A stretch of DNA of 41,921 nucleotides from Saccharofermentans sp. (GTDB lineage: Bacteria; Bacillota_A; Clostridia; Saccharofermentanales; Saccharofermentanaceae), in the NCBI GenBank assembly GCA_024695565.1, contig JAILHX010000098.1, positions 1 to 41,921 on the forward strand, written 5' to 3'. The notes beneath the pieces are model-generated. The model saw only the letters and a program-made list of their open reading frames with translations, had not been told where the DNA came from and did not search any database. The first letter of the stretch is position 1. Each line of letters opens with the position of its first letter. This document shows positions 1 through 7,400 of this stretch, one piece after another. The translations under genes were made by a program, and so were the position numbers.

Positions 1-184
1 TCGGGGACCGACCTCTTAGACACTCATATGCACCTGTTAAGGCAAGCATGCGTCCATTGACGGTGAAGCCTTCAGGTGCTACTGCTTTTTTCTTATTCCC
101 ACTACTTTTCCATAGGATCAAAAATGAGGGTAAAAGTGTGCGTGTGCTCTCTTTTAATGTCCATGCATAGGAACCAAAACGGAA
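1..184. other. Left-edge stretch without an assignable gene
   Basis: A minus-strand frame stays open from about 205 down to the window edge and a plus-strand frame is open from 4 to about 171. Neither has a convincing start with a ribosome binding site, and I recognise neither translation. The minus-strand frame could be the 5' part of a gene cut by the window edge, but nothing beyond its openness supports this. I see no hairpin with a T-run and no repeat here. Confidence 0.3.
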
Positions 185-212
185 TTGACATTTCCATGTT
201 GCATATTATAAT
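185..212 (+). promoter_or_regulatory. Near-consensus promoter of the higB-higA remnant operon
   Basis: TTGACA at 185-190 and TATAAT at 207-212 are separated by 16 bases, placing the transcription start near 219. Both hexamers match the housekeeping sigma-factor consensus exactly. The next gene downstream is the damaged higB at 246, so this promoter should drive higB and the HigA/ImmA fusion. Confidence 0.8.
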
Positions 213-213
213 G

Positions 214-234
214 AAATTACCCGTTAGGTAATTT
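214..234. promoter_or_regulatory. Palindromic operator, probably for HigA autoregulation
   Basis: AAATTACC at 214-221 and GGTAATTT at 227-234 form a perfect 8-base inverted repeat with a 5-base centre (CGTTA). It overlaps the predicted transcription start just after the -10 box, where a bound repressor would block initiation. HigA-family antitoxins typically bind such palindromes at their own promoter. Assignment to the HTH protein encoded at 458 is inferred from position. Confidence 0.7.
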
Positions 235-245
235 GGAGTTATTCT

Positions 246-465
246 GTGAAGATCCTTTATGCAAACAAGAAGATTGAAAGGTATTGTACAAGTTTAAAAG
301 AAGCAAGTAAATTCAGTAGATGTAAGAAACATTAGAGATAAATGGCGGATTATTTTTCAACCATTAGATGAGAATGAAAAAGCATTTAAGCCATGCCATA
401 TTGATGAGATAGCACACATGGTAAGGATTGTAGAGATAGTTGAGGTTAGTACACATTATGAGTAA
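246..465 (+). pseudogene. higB: Degraded HigB/RelE-family toxin, internally deleted and frameshifted
   Basis: A GTG start at 246 follows GGAG at 235-238. The first frame encodes VKILYANKKIERYCTSLKEA and a few more residues, resembling the N-terminus of HigB toxins, then stops at 333-335. The C-terminal part of HigB continues in another frame, from about 316 to the stop at 463-465. It includes DKWRIIFQPLDENEK, IDEIAHMVRIVEIVEV and a final HYE. Intact HigB proteins are about 100-110 residues. The two parts together give roughly 75, so about 35 central residues are missing as well as the frame. The fragment ends overlapping the next start codon by 8 bases (ATGAGTAA), the usual coupling of a toxin-antitoxin pair. 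The toxin should be non-functional unless recoded. The family call comes from recognisable motifs at both ends. Confidence 0.8.
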
Positions 466-1525
466 CTATATTGAATTTAAAGACAAAGTCGCTTTCCATC
501 CCGGTTATTATATTAAGGAAATAATCGATGAGAGCGGCCTGACTCAGGCTGATTTTGCTCGAAGATTGGGAACTACGCCCAAGAATATCAGTGTGCTTGT
601 AAGAGGTGAACAGTCTTTATCAGTTGACATTGCCAACAAGCTTTCAATGATGCTCGGCACTTCCATAACGTATTGGCTCAATTTGCAACTGGCTTATGAT
701 GTAATGACTGCAGAATTTATGCGTTTGAATGAGTTGGAGAGAGAAAAAGACACTTTTAAACTTATTGATTACAATTATTTCCGTGATAATATGGGCCTCC
801 CTGATCTTCCGAGGAAAGTTGATGAACAAATAGATAATGTAAGGAGATTTCTGGCTGTGTCATCACTTGTTGTATTGGAAGAAAAGGATCTGGCTGTAGA
901 TTTTAGAGGCTATAAAGATGAGTTGTCTCGAAGTAATGTTGTTAATTCTAATGTTATGGTACAGATTGCTATCAACGAGACACTTAAAGCAGATGTTCCT
1001 CAGTTTGACAAGAAGAAATTTGAATCCTGCATAGATTACTTGCTGCGACTGACTGTGAAACATGACGGATTCTTGGAATCAATCAAAGCTGCGCTGAATG
1101 AAGCGGGAGTGTATCTTGTTGTTCTTCCTAATCTGAAGAATTCCGGGATCAACGGAGCCACTAAAAGAGTCAACGGAAGAGTCATGATCTTTGTTAATGA
1201 CAGAAGACATTATGAAGATACTTTCTGGTTTACTTTGTTTCACGAAATTGGTCATGTATTAAATGGTGATTTAGGCCCGACTTCAGAAAGGGAATCAGAA
1301 GCTGATTCGTTTGCAAGAAAAATGTTGATTCCAGAAGAAGCTTATTGCGACTTTATCAATCATTATGATTATTCAGATGAGAAAAATATTAGAAGCTTTG
1401 CTGATTCTATAGGTCGTGATCCCGGAATTGTATTAGGAAGGTTATTGATCGAACGCAAGGTCAACTATACCGATGTTAACTTGTGTAATAAGTTTAGGCA
1501 CATATTTGATGTGACTCGGAATTGA
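458..1525 (+). CDS. HigA-type antitoxin fused to ImmA/IrrE-family metallopeptidase domain
   Basis: This 355-residue protein begins with a HigA-type XRE helix-turn-helix. HPGYYIKEIIDESGLTQADF and the LGTTPKNIS...RGEQSLS stretch span residues 14-56, and the typical HigA tail (ALGTS-like, YWLNLQLAYD) follows. The C-terminal half carries an ImmA/IrrE-type zinc site, HEIGH at 262-266, with ESEADSFARKMLIP at 279-292 supplying the third ligand. ImmA/IrrE proteins cleave transcription regulators, so this protein may act as repressor and protease in one chain; its target is unknown. I chose ATG 458 rather than an upstream TTG at 440. It overlaps the higB stop by 8 bases, has TGAGG at 441-445, and gives the normal HigA N-terminus. 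The gene outlived its partner toxin and keeps its promoter and operator, so it may have a regulatory role beyond neutralising HigB. Confidence 0.85.
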   Translation: MSNYIEFKDKVAFHPGYYIKEIIDESGLTQADFARRLGTTPKNISVLVRGEQSLSVDIANKLSMMLGTSITYWLNLQLAYDVMTAEFMRLNELEREKDTFKLIDYNYFRDNMGLPDLPRKVDEQIDNVRRFLAVSSLVVLEEKDLAVDFRGYKDELSRSNVVNSNVMVQIAINETLKADVPQFDKKKFESCIDYLLRLTVKHDGFLESIKAALNEAGVYLVVLPNLKNSGINGATKRVNGRVMIFVNDRRHYEDTFWFTLFHEIGHVLNGDLGPTSERESEADSFARKMLIPEEAYCDFINHYDYSDEKNIRSFADSIGRDPGIVLGRLLIERKVNYTDVNLCNKFRHIFDVTRN

Positions 1526-1531
1526 TATAAT

Positions 1532-1756
1532 ATGAATCGACCTAAAGATATATTGGAATACAAAGGCTTTCATACAAGAATCGAATTTGATTCTAAAAGC
1601 AAAGTTCTGCATGGCAAGCTCGAAGGCATCAACGATCTTGTTACTTTTGAGAGTGATTCTGTAGTTAAGATAGAGGATGAATTTCATAAAGCTGTTGATG
1701 ACTATTTAGCTTTCTGTGAAGACATAAAAACGCAATTACCGGGCACTAATAGCTAG
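1532..1756 (+). CDS. Truncated orphan HicB-like antitoxin
   Basis: This 74-residue product matches the N-terminal HicB fold: LEYKGFHTRIEFDSKSKVLHGKLEGI, then INDLVTFE, then the helix DEFHKAVDDYLAFCED. Full HicB antitoxins are about 110 residues and end in a ribbon-helix-helix or HTH DNA-binding domain. Here the protein stops soon after AVDDYLAFCE, and nothing DNA-binding is readable downstream in any frame. No hicA toxin lies on either side. The gene starts 6 bases after the ImmA-fusion stop and has no Shine-Dalgarno sequence, so translation probably depends on coupling. It may be a decayed remnant or a single-domain HicB-like protein. Confidence 0.65.
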   Translation: MNRPKDILEYKGFHTRIEFDSKSKVLHGKLEGINDLVTFESDSVVKIEDEFHKAVDDYLAFCEDIKTQLPGTNS

Positions 1757-1786
1757 CAACATAATTATTTGGGACTAATATAGGAA

Positions 1787-2617
1787 ATGAGATTTGGTTC
1801 ATTATTCAAGCGTTTACTGTGCATATTACTTCCTTTATTTTTTGTAATATGTATTGCTATCTGCCTATATGGGGTTAGGCCAATTAAACCTTACGGCGTT
1901 TTCTTAAGTTATGAAGGTGATCTTGAATCTCTTGGTGATTATAAGACTGTCGTAATCGATGCACAATACTTCGAGGCCGAGGATATAAAGGCATTTCAGA
2001 GGGAAGGACATAGGGTAATCAGCTATATAAACATTGGATCTCTCGAAGATTTCCGCGACTACTACGATGAGTATAAAGACTTGAAATTAGGTGATTATGA
2101 GAATTGGGAAGAAGAGATCTGGATAGATGTATCTGATCCAAGATGGCAGGAATTCATAGTAGGAGAGTTGGTTCCTGAATTGGCAGGGAAGGGGATAGAC
2201 GGCTTCTTCGTGGATAACTGCGATGTGTATTACAACTTCCCTACTGTTGATATCATGAACGGCATTACTTACATTATGCTCACCATGGTAGATACAGGAT
2301 TGGAAGTTATAATCAACGGCGGTGATTACTATCTGGACAGTTACTGTGAAGCCGGAGGAGCCTGGGATAAAGTAATTACAGGAATCAATCAGGAAAGCGT
2401 TTTCTCCAAAATCTTATGGGATTCTGATGAGTTTGGGACAGCTGATCCTGAAGATCACAAATACTTCATTGATTATATCGAGCGTTATTCAGAACTTGGC
2501 GCTGATATCTATTTGCTGGAATACACAACAGATAAGAAACTGATAAAAGAGATCGATGAATACTGTAATAGAAAAGGATTCTATTACTATGTATCTGATT
2601 CAATTGAATTGGATTGA
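1787..2617 (+). CDS. Membrane-anchored GH114-like (endo-alpha-1,4-polygalactosaminidase-like) protein
   Basis: This 276-residue protein has an N-terminal membrane anchor or uncleaved signal at about residues 9-28 and an extracellular TIM-barrel-like domain. The pattern GVFLSYEGDLESLGDYKTVVIDA, GHRVISYINIGSLEDFRDYY, IWIDVSDPRWQEFI and GIDGFFVDNCDVY is characteristic of GH114/TM1410-type proteins. The Asp of DGFFVDN and acidic residues on neighbouring strands are the expected active site. Related enzymes cleave galactosaminogalactan-type polymers, but the substrate here is unknown. AGGA sits only one to two bases before the ATG, and no better start is visible. It converges exactly with the minus-strand lipoprotein gene: the two stop codons abut as TGATCA. 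Confidence 0.7.
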   Translation: MRFGSLFKRLLCILLPLFFVICIAICLYGVRPIKPYGVFLSYEGDLESLGDYKTVVIDAQYFEAEDIKAFQREGHRVISYINIGSLEDFRDYYDEYKDLKLGDYENWEEEIWIDVSDPRWQEFIVGELVPELAGKGIDGFFVDNCDVYYNFPTVDIMNGITYIMLTMVDTGLEVIINGGDYYLDSYCEAGGAWDKVITGINQESVFSKILWDSDEFGTADPEDHKYFIDYIERYSELGADIYLLEYTTDKKLIKEIDEYCNRKGFYYYVSDSIELD

Positions 2618-3940
2618 TCAGAATTCACCGGATGTCTGAGTAATAACCTTACAATATGCAGTAATGTAAGAATCATCTGTTGAGCTGCTGTCAGCGGCGA
2701 TCACAAATACATAAATGCCGGCTTCCATGGTCTCAGGCGTGTAATCTATGTTGTAATAAGATGTTCCTTCAGGATAGATCTCAGGCGCTATTGTATCTTC
2801 ATACACTGGTCTCGAATAATCGATATCCAAGATATCTGCATCTAAGTCAGGGACAAAATATACGGCATAGTAAACGGCAGGTGAATCACTGTTAAGCTTT
2901 ATAGATAAAGCAATGGTATTTGTATCGATGCTATAGACATCATCAGATACCATCGTGCCGTCGTAATCCCACCAGCCGATACTAAGGATCGTTGCAAATT
3001 CAGTATCGTTGATGGTATAAGGTGCGTTATCAGGAAATTCCGTAATACCAACTGGATCTTTAGATTCATCAATAGTAACGCTGATAGAATCTTCAGTAAT
3101 AAAAAGTCCGTCGATTCTATAGACACTGATGGTGTAATCGCCGGGTTCAATGTAATCAAGTTCATTCGTAGCAGCGCCCAGATCAGCAGAGAAAGGAGCT
3201 CTAAAATACAAGCCGTCAAATGATTGCACTTCGCTGGTATAAAGATCCTGGCCGTCTTTGGATACAACATAATAAAGGCTGACATCAGGGTTCTCCGTAA
3301 ACCAGACATCAAGCTCTAACCATTTTGTGTTCTCATAGCTGTTGTTGGTGCTGAAAAGCCACGATGTACCGTCAAAAAGATCAAGTGTATCCGGACCGAA
3401 CAAATATTCGGTCGGGAGGAATGCATAGATTTCATCCAGGCGGCTGATACAGTCTGATGTAGCCAGCCAGCGGCCGTCAATCTTAATGAAATCCAGAGTG
3501 ATCTTATAGGATTTAGTTTCAGTACAGCTATTAAGAGCATCCAGATAAGCATCAGCAAATCCGGTAAAACTGCCGATGGCTGATTCGTAATCAATCATGG
3601 AAAATGTTACGTCACAAGATCCTGAATTATAAGCCGTCGTAACAGATTCAGAATCGATCGTATATGAGATAGTCTCAGCGATCGTTCGCTTAACGATAGC
3701 CTGATCGTAATCAAGATCAGACAGAGTCAATTTTTGCTTCAGCGATTGAGATAAATCATTAGGAACATCTGAAGTATTTTCAATTATACGATCAGCATCA
3801 AGATAACGAATGCAGCTTGAATAAATATCAGCGGCTCTGATGATCTCATCAGGATCAGCTGCAAAGAGATTGCAAGAACAAAAACAAGCAACCAGAACAA
3901 GAATTAAAACTACAGATGTTGTTTTCTTAAAAACGCTCAT
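2618..3940 (-). CDS. Secreted lipoprotein of unknown function
   Basis: This 440-residue protein has a lipoprotein signal: KK at 5-6, a hydrophobic run, and the lipobox LVAC with Cys19. Cys21 and Cys23 follow closely. The mature part is acidic and poor in recognisable motifs. The N-terminal third (residues 30-160) contains KIDGRWLATSDCISRLDEI, reminiscent of DUF4878/NTF2-like folds in Gram-positive lipoproteins. The C-terminal two thirds look like two beta-sandwich modules with repeated phrases: IEPGDYTISVYRIDG near 270 and MEAGIYVFVIAAD near 415. I do not recognise the family. It probably sits on the outer face of the membrane. GAGGA precedes the ATG by a few bases. The stop codon abuts that of the convergent GH114-like gene, with no terminator between them. 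Confidence 0.6.
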   Translation of the reverse strand: MSVFKKTTSVVLILVLVACFCSCNLFAADPDEIIRAADIYSSCIRYLDADRIIENTSDVPNDLSQSLKQKLTLSDLDYDQAIVKRTIAETISYTIDSESVTTAYNSGSCDVTFSMIDYESAIGSFTGFADAYLDALNSCTETKSYKITLDFIKIDGRWLATSDCISRLDEIYAFLPTEYLFGPDTLDLFDGTSWLFSTNNSYENTKWLELDVWFTENPDVSLYYVVSKDGQDLYTSEVQSFDGLYFRAPFSADLGAATNELDYIEPGDYTISVYRIDGLFITEDSISVTIDESKDPVGITEFPDNAPYTINDTEFATILSIGWWDYDGTMVSDDVYSIDTNTIALSIKLNSDSPAVYYAVYFVPDLDADILDIDYSRPVYEDTIAPEIYPEGTSYYNIDYTPETMEAGIYVFVIAADSSSTDDSYITAYCKVITQTSGEF

Positions 3941-3968
3941 AAATCCTCAAAATCAAAACTCATACAAG

Positions 3969-4025
3969 ATTATATATCAATTGATTCATAATTCTAATGA
4001 TAATTACCTCTTCTCAATTCGTCAA
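3969..4025 (-). promoter_or_regulatory. Candidate promoter(s) for the lipoprotein gene
   Basis: Reading on the minus strand, TTGACG (plus 4020-4025) is followed after 17 bases by TATCAT (plus 3997-4002). A second -10-like TATAAT (plus 3969-3974) has a weak TTAGAA 17 bases upstream. Either could serve the lipoprotein gene starting at 3940. The rest of 3941-4121 is AT-rich and holds no gene or terminator I can support. Confidence 0.4.
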
Positions 4026-4121
4026 AATATTAATTATACCGAATTAGATATAGAACAAAAATAGTTTTGATTATTAGTTTATCAACATATTTCATCAGTA
4101 AATCAGTAAAATATCCTGGAA

Positions 4122-4676
4122 TCAGGTATAGACTACTTCTGTTCTTCCCTTGAACTTCATGTAGATCGTAAATATGACTCTGACGACAATGAGTACGATC
4201 ACGATTCCTATAAGATCGATCAGAACATCAGTGATGGAACCTTCGCGGTTTGCAACGAAGAGCTGATGATATTCATCGAAGATCGCATTTAAGACAGTAA
4301 ACCACAGTGTAAAGATGATATTCATCTCGTTATCAGATCTTAAGAGTTTTACAGGGCTCTCAGAATAGGACGTCTTTCTGGAGATCTTGTTAGTAGAGGA
4401 TAACGCCATATAAGAGAAAACTGTCAGCAGGGCGAACTCCCCTGCATGCGCAACCTTACGTAAGATAAGATCATCTGTAATGTTGATCCCGAACAATTCG
4501 TTTATGTATTGTAATAAAGAATGGGATACATCTGCTGATTCAGCACCGGTATCTGCAGACAGAGCAAAGATAACAGCGATCCATGTCAATGTCAGGACCC
4601 AGAAGACAATAGCCAGAAGGGTATATCTCAGCGATATCTCCTTATCTTTTCTTTTTTCTTCCAATGATTCGAACAT
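4122..4676 (-). CDS. VanZ-like family membrane protein
   Basis: This 184-residue protein has about four transmembrane segments and the VanZ-family landmarks. FALSADTGAESADVS follows helix 1, LRKVAHAGEFALL is the RK.AH..E. motif, and FDEYHQLFVANREGSITDVLIDLIG is the DE.HQ...GR...DV..D..G motif. VanZ-family members have been linked to teicoplanin resistance and cell-envelope functions, but most have no known role. ATG 4676 is preferred over ATG 4709 because AGGGAAG (plus 4680-4686) is well spaced before it, while the upstream ATG has no ribosome binding site. It lies about 50 bases downstream of smpB on the same strand. Confidence 0.75.
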   Translation of the reverse strand: MFESLEEKRKDKEISLRYTLLAIVFWVLTLTWIAVIFALSADTGAESADVSHSLLQYINELFGINITDDLILRKVAHAGEFALLTVFSYMALSSTNKISRKTSYSESPVKLLRSDNEMNIIFTLWFTVLNAIFDEYHQLFVANREGSITDVLIDLIGIVIVLIVVRVIFTIYMKFKGRTEVVYT

Positions 4677-4725
4677 TATCTTCCCTACAGCTGTTAATAT
4701 AATAATCAATTATATATCATTATCT

Positions 4726-5202
4726 TCAATCTTGATATTTCTTGGCATTTTTCATGGCGCGGTCAATGTCTCGGTTAGCTTCTTTCTTTGCCAATACTTC
4801 GCGCTTGTCGTAATCCTTCTTACCTCTTGCTAAACCTATCTCAAACTTAACTTTGCTGTCTTTGAAATAGCATTTTGTAGGCACGAGTGTAAGACCGTCC
4901 TGTTTTGTCGTTGAATAAAGACGGATTATCTCTTTCTTATGCATGAGAAGCTTTCTGTTACGCTCGGGATCGAGATTGAATCTGTTACCGTTCTCGTAAG
5001 GACTGATATGTACGCCGATGAGCCACATCTCACCGTCTTTTACCTGGACATATGAATCCTTCAGGTTCACCTTCCCTGCCCTCAGGCTCTTAACTTCCGT
5101 GCCTGATAAAGCCACACCTGCCTCAAACCTCTCCTCTATGAAGTAATCGTGATAGGCTTTGCGGTTCTCTGCTATGATTTTTATACCTTTTTTGATTGCC
5201 AT
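4726..5202 (-). CDS. smpB: SsrA-binding protein SmpB
   Basis: The 158-residue product matches SmpB throughout: IAENRKAYHDYFIEERFEAGVALSGTEVKSLRAGKVNLKDSYV, then the HISPYENGN segment, and the basic tail GLARGKKDYDKREVLAKKEANRDIDRAMK. SmpB binds tmRNA and delivers it to stalled ribosomes for trans-translation. ATG 5202 gives the usual family N-terminus (MAIKKGIKIIAENRKA). A longer frame from TTG 5238 adds 12 residues that are not family-like. There is no Shine-Dalgarno sequence before 5202, and a promoter-like pair sits directly upstream, so the message may be leaderless. No ssrA gene was found in the window. Confidence 0.95.
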   Translation of the reverse strand: MAIKKGIKIIAENRKAYHDYFIEERFEAGVALSGTEVKSLRAGKVNLKDSYVQVKDGEMWLIGVHISPYENGNRFNLDPERNRKLLMHKKEIIRLYSTTKQDGLTLVPTKCYFKDSKVKFEIGLARGKKDYDKREVLAKKEANRDIDRAMKNAKKYQD

Positions 5203-5210
5203 AATCGTAT

Positions 5211-5238
5211 ATTTTATATGTAAAAGGACTTTTTGCAA
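5211..5238 (-). promoter_or_regulatory. Promoter-like elements immediately upstream of smpB
   Basis: On the minus strand TTGCAA (plus 5233-5238) and TAAAAT (plus 5211-5216) are 16 bases apart. The -10 box ends 8 bases before the smpB ATG at 5202, so transcription would start at or within about 2 bases of the start codon. This explains the missing ribosome binding site if the mRNA is leaderless. The evidence is sequence matching only. Confidence 0.4.
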
Positions 5239-5307
5239 CTTTTAGATATTAAAGTCCCGTATTTATTGCGTTTTGCGCTCGAAAACAACCTGAAACGGCT
5301 TAATTCA

Positions 5308-6330
5308 TTACATCTGAAGCGACGGATAAGCGTTCAGATCTAATGTATCACGCTTGCCGTTCATGTATTCGTAGTAGCCGCAGGACGCGATCATGGCAGC
5401 GTTGTCGGTACAGTATTTGAGCTCAGGATAGTAGAGCTTGATAAAATTCTTCTTTGCTGCTTTATCGAAAGTTGTCCTCAAAAACGAATTAGCTGAAACG
5501 CCTCCTGCAAGACAGAGTTTCTTTATCTTGGTATGTTCGCAAGCAGTCATAGTATTCTTAAGCAGAGCATCTGCGACCGCCTGCTGATAAGAAGCTGCAA
5601 AATCTTTCAGATCAAGCTCTTCACCCTTCTGCTTCATTCCGTTAAGGAGATTAAGAGCAGATGTCTTAAGACCTGAGAACGAGAAATCAAGCGTGTCGCC
5701 CATGTGTGTTTTCGAGAACACATAACGGGAAGTATCTCCGCCCTGCCCTGCTTTGTCCATCTTAGGACCGCCCGGATAACCAAGACCGACAACTCTGGCG
5801 ATCTTATCGATCGCTTCGCCGGCTGCATCATCCCTGGTCCTGCCAAGAACCGTCATGTCAGTATAATCGTCTACTCTGACGATCATGGAATTGCCGCCGC
5901 TTACACAGAGACAGAGGAACGGCGGTTCTAACTCTTCGAAACACAGATAATTGGCTGCAATATGGCCCTTTAAGTGATTAACACCGACCAGAGGTTTGCC
6001 TGACACTTCGCATAAACCCTTGGCACAGGAAAGTCCGACAAGCAAAGCACCGACAAGTCCGGGGCCGTATGTAACGGCGATGGCATCAATGTCATCCAGT
6101 GTTACACCTGCATCAGACAAAGCTTTCTCTACTGTCGGATAAACTGCATCGATATGCATCCTTGAGGCGAGCTCGGGAACAACGCCTCCATACTGTTCGT
6201 GGAAATCAGCCTGGGATGCAATACAGTTGCTTAAGATAACACGTCCGTTCTTAACAACAGACGCTGCTGTCTCATCGCATGAACTCTCGATTCCGAGTAT
6301 AAGCACGTCTTCCCTGCCCATATCAGCCAT
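5308..6330 (-). CDS. tsaD: tRNA N6-threonylcarbamoyladenosine synthase subunit TsaD
   Basis: This 340-residue TsaD/Kae1-family protein transfers threonylcarbamoyl to A37 of ANN-decoding tRNAs, together with TsaB, TsaE and TsaC. Visible motifs include LILGIESSCDETAASVV at the N-terminus, YGPGLVGALLVG, the metal-binding NHLKGH with His119 and His123, GYPGGPKMDK, FSFSGLKTS, LAGGVSANSFLR, and the C-terminal TDNAAMIA that supplies the metal-binding Asp. The ATP-loop motif usually written SGGHT reads SGGNS at 144-148, a variant I believe occurs in clostridial homologues. The start overlaps the upstream hydrolase stop by 8 bases (ATGGCTGA). Codon 4 is an alternative ATG. No tsaB or tsaE is visible nearby. 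Confidence 0.95.
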   Translation of the reverse strand: MADMGREDVLILGIESSCDETAASVVKNGRVILSNCIASQADFHEQYGGVVPELASRMHIDAVYPTVEKALSDAGVTLDDIDAIAVTYGPGLVGALLVGLSCAKGLCEVSGKPLVGVNHLKGHIAANYLCFEELEPPFLCLCVSGGNSMIVRVDDYTDMTVLGRTRDDAAGEAIDKIARVVGLGYPGGPKMDKAGQGGDTSRYVFSKTHMGDTLDFSFSGLKTSALNLLNGMKQKGEELDLKDFAASYQQAVADALLKNTMTACEHTKIKKLCLAGGVSANSFLRTTFDKAAKKNFIKLYYPELKYCTDNAAMIASCGYYEYMNGKRDTLDLNAYPSLQM

Positions 6331-7351
6331 CCACCATATAGTAAGAGTTAAGGAAGTCTATGACGGTATCGATATAAAGATTCTTATTGATACTGTATTC
6401 CTCTAAATATCCTGCGCCCGGGATCATAACGCTCCTGGTGATACTTGAATTAAGCCTGCTGCGCTCCGTGATTATCTGGTCAATCTTGTCGGCACCGATA
6501 AACGTATCATGTCCTCCATATATGATAAGGACAGGAATAGGAAGTCTCGCGATCTCCTGGGCAAGACTTACATTCGTGCCGGCAGCAGATACTCTGATGG
6601 CGTAAGGAACGCTGTACTGGGTAATGAATCCCAAAGGCTCACTCTGAACGACCTCAGGCTTGATATAGTCATCAGATTCTTTGGCGGGAGAATCAAGTAT
6701 CATGCCGATAACATAAGACTTGTCGAAGCCGAGATTTCTGATGTTTGTGCTGTATGAAGACAGCGTAAGTTCACTTGCGCCTTCAGGCGGCAGATTCATA
6801 TATGCGAGGATCGAGGATGTGCATCCTGTTCCGATTCCGTAGATAATTACATTAGTAGTAACAGAGATCTGCTTAACGATCGAGATAGCACCAAGAACGT
6901 CCTGCCATTCGAGATATCCGTACGAACAGATATCACCGCCTGAGGTACCTGAGTTTCTCTGATCAAACAGGAACACGTTATAACCGTTATCAAGCCAGGT
7001 CTCAAGCATATCGATCATCTCAACGCCGAACGGAAGTCTGTTGGAACCTGCATCATGAACAACTATTATCGTCGAGATAGGATTCTTGGTCTTGAAGAAC
7101 CATCCCTGAAGCGATGTCTGACCGTCAGCTGACTCGAAGCTCGTCGTACTGTATGAAGGCAGGATGTTCGAAGGAACGTTGGTAACCTCATTCTTACTGA
7201 TATTCATCAAGCGGTTAGATGAGAAAACCGTAAGAGCAATAAAAGAGATAATGAGAAGAGCTATGAAGCTCAAGACCAACGCAAGTCTCATAATGAATGG
7301 ATTCCTGCGCCTTGAGCTATTTCCGCTGAAACTGACAAAACCGCTTCTCAT
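6323..7351 (-). CDS. Membrane-anchored alpha/beta-hydrolase-fold protein lacking catalytic Ser and His
   Basis: This 342-residue protein has a basic N-terminus, one transmembrane helix (about 21-43) and an extracytoplasmic alpha/beta-hydrolase domain. The fold is clear from TIIVVHDAGSNRLPFG (94-109), the NVFLFDQRNSGTSGG strand and turn (125-139), MILDSPAKES (217-226) and the acid-strand motif PVLIIYGGHDTFIG with Asp282. At the nucleophile elbow, where relatives have G-x-S-x-G, the sequence is GIGTG (172-176), so the serine is Gly174. The catalytic His after the last strand, normally in a PGAGH-like turn, is Tyr315 (PGAGY). Two of three triad residues are therefore absent, suggesting a non-enzymatic role. 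It is translationally coupled to tsaD by an 8-base overlap. No annotated function is assignable. Confidence 0.75.
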   Translation of the reverse strand: MRSGFVSFSGNSSRRRNPFIMRLALVLSFIALLIISFIALTVFSSNRLMNISKNEVTNVPSNILPSYSTTSFESADGQTSLQGWFFKTKNPISTIIVVHDAGSNRLPFGVEMIDMLETWLDNGYNVFLFDQRNSGTSGGDICSYGYLEWQDVLGAISIVKQISVTTNVIIYGIGTGCTSSILAYMNLPPEGASELTLSSYSTNIRNLGFDKSYVIGMILDSPAKESDDYIKPEVVQSEPLGFITQYSVPYAIRVSAAGTNVSLAQEIARLPIPVLIIYGGHDTFIGADKIDQIITERSRLNSSITRSVMIPGAGYLEEYSINKNLYIDTVIDFLNSYYMVDG

Positions 7352-7400
7352 GTTAAATAAGACCGTTCTCCCCGATTGAAATTCCCGACAATTCTAACAT

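Noticed and set aside
1..205. Open minus-strand frame running off the left edge
   Set aside because: No start codon with a ribosome binding site and no recognised family. The plus strand is equally open there, so I did not call a gene.
1526..1531. TATAAT directly before the HicB-like ATG as a promoter
   Set aside because: It touches the start codon, so transcription would begin inside the gene, and no -35 hexamer is at the right distance.
4113..4130. Small inverted repeat near the VanZ-like stop as a terminator
   Set aside because: Only about four to five pairs with a bulge and no T-run on the minus strand.
5203..5307. Possible tmRNA gene next to smpB
   Set aside because: The gap is far too short and shows no tRNA-like ends or tag-coding stretch.
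5880..5900. SGGNS instead of SGGHT in TsaD as a sign of inactivity
   Set aside because: The metal ligands His119/His123 and the other motifs are intact, and I believe Asn at this position is common in clostridial TsaD.
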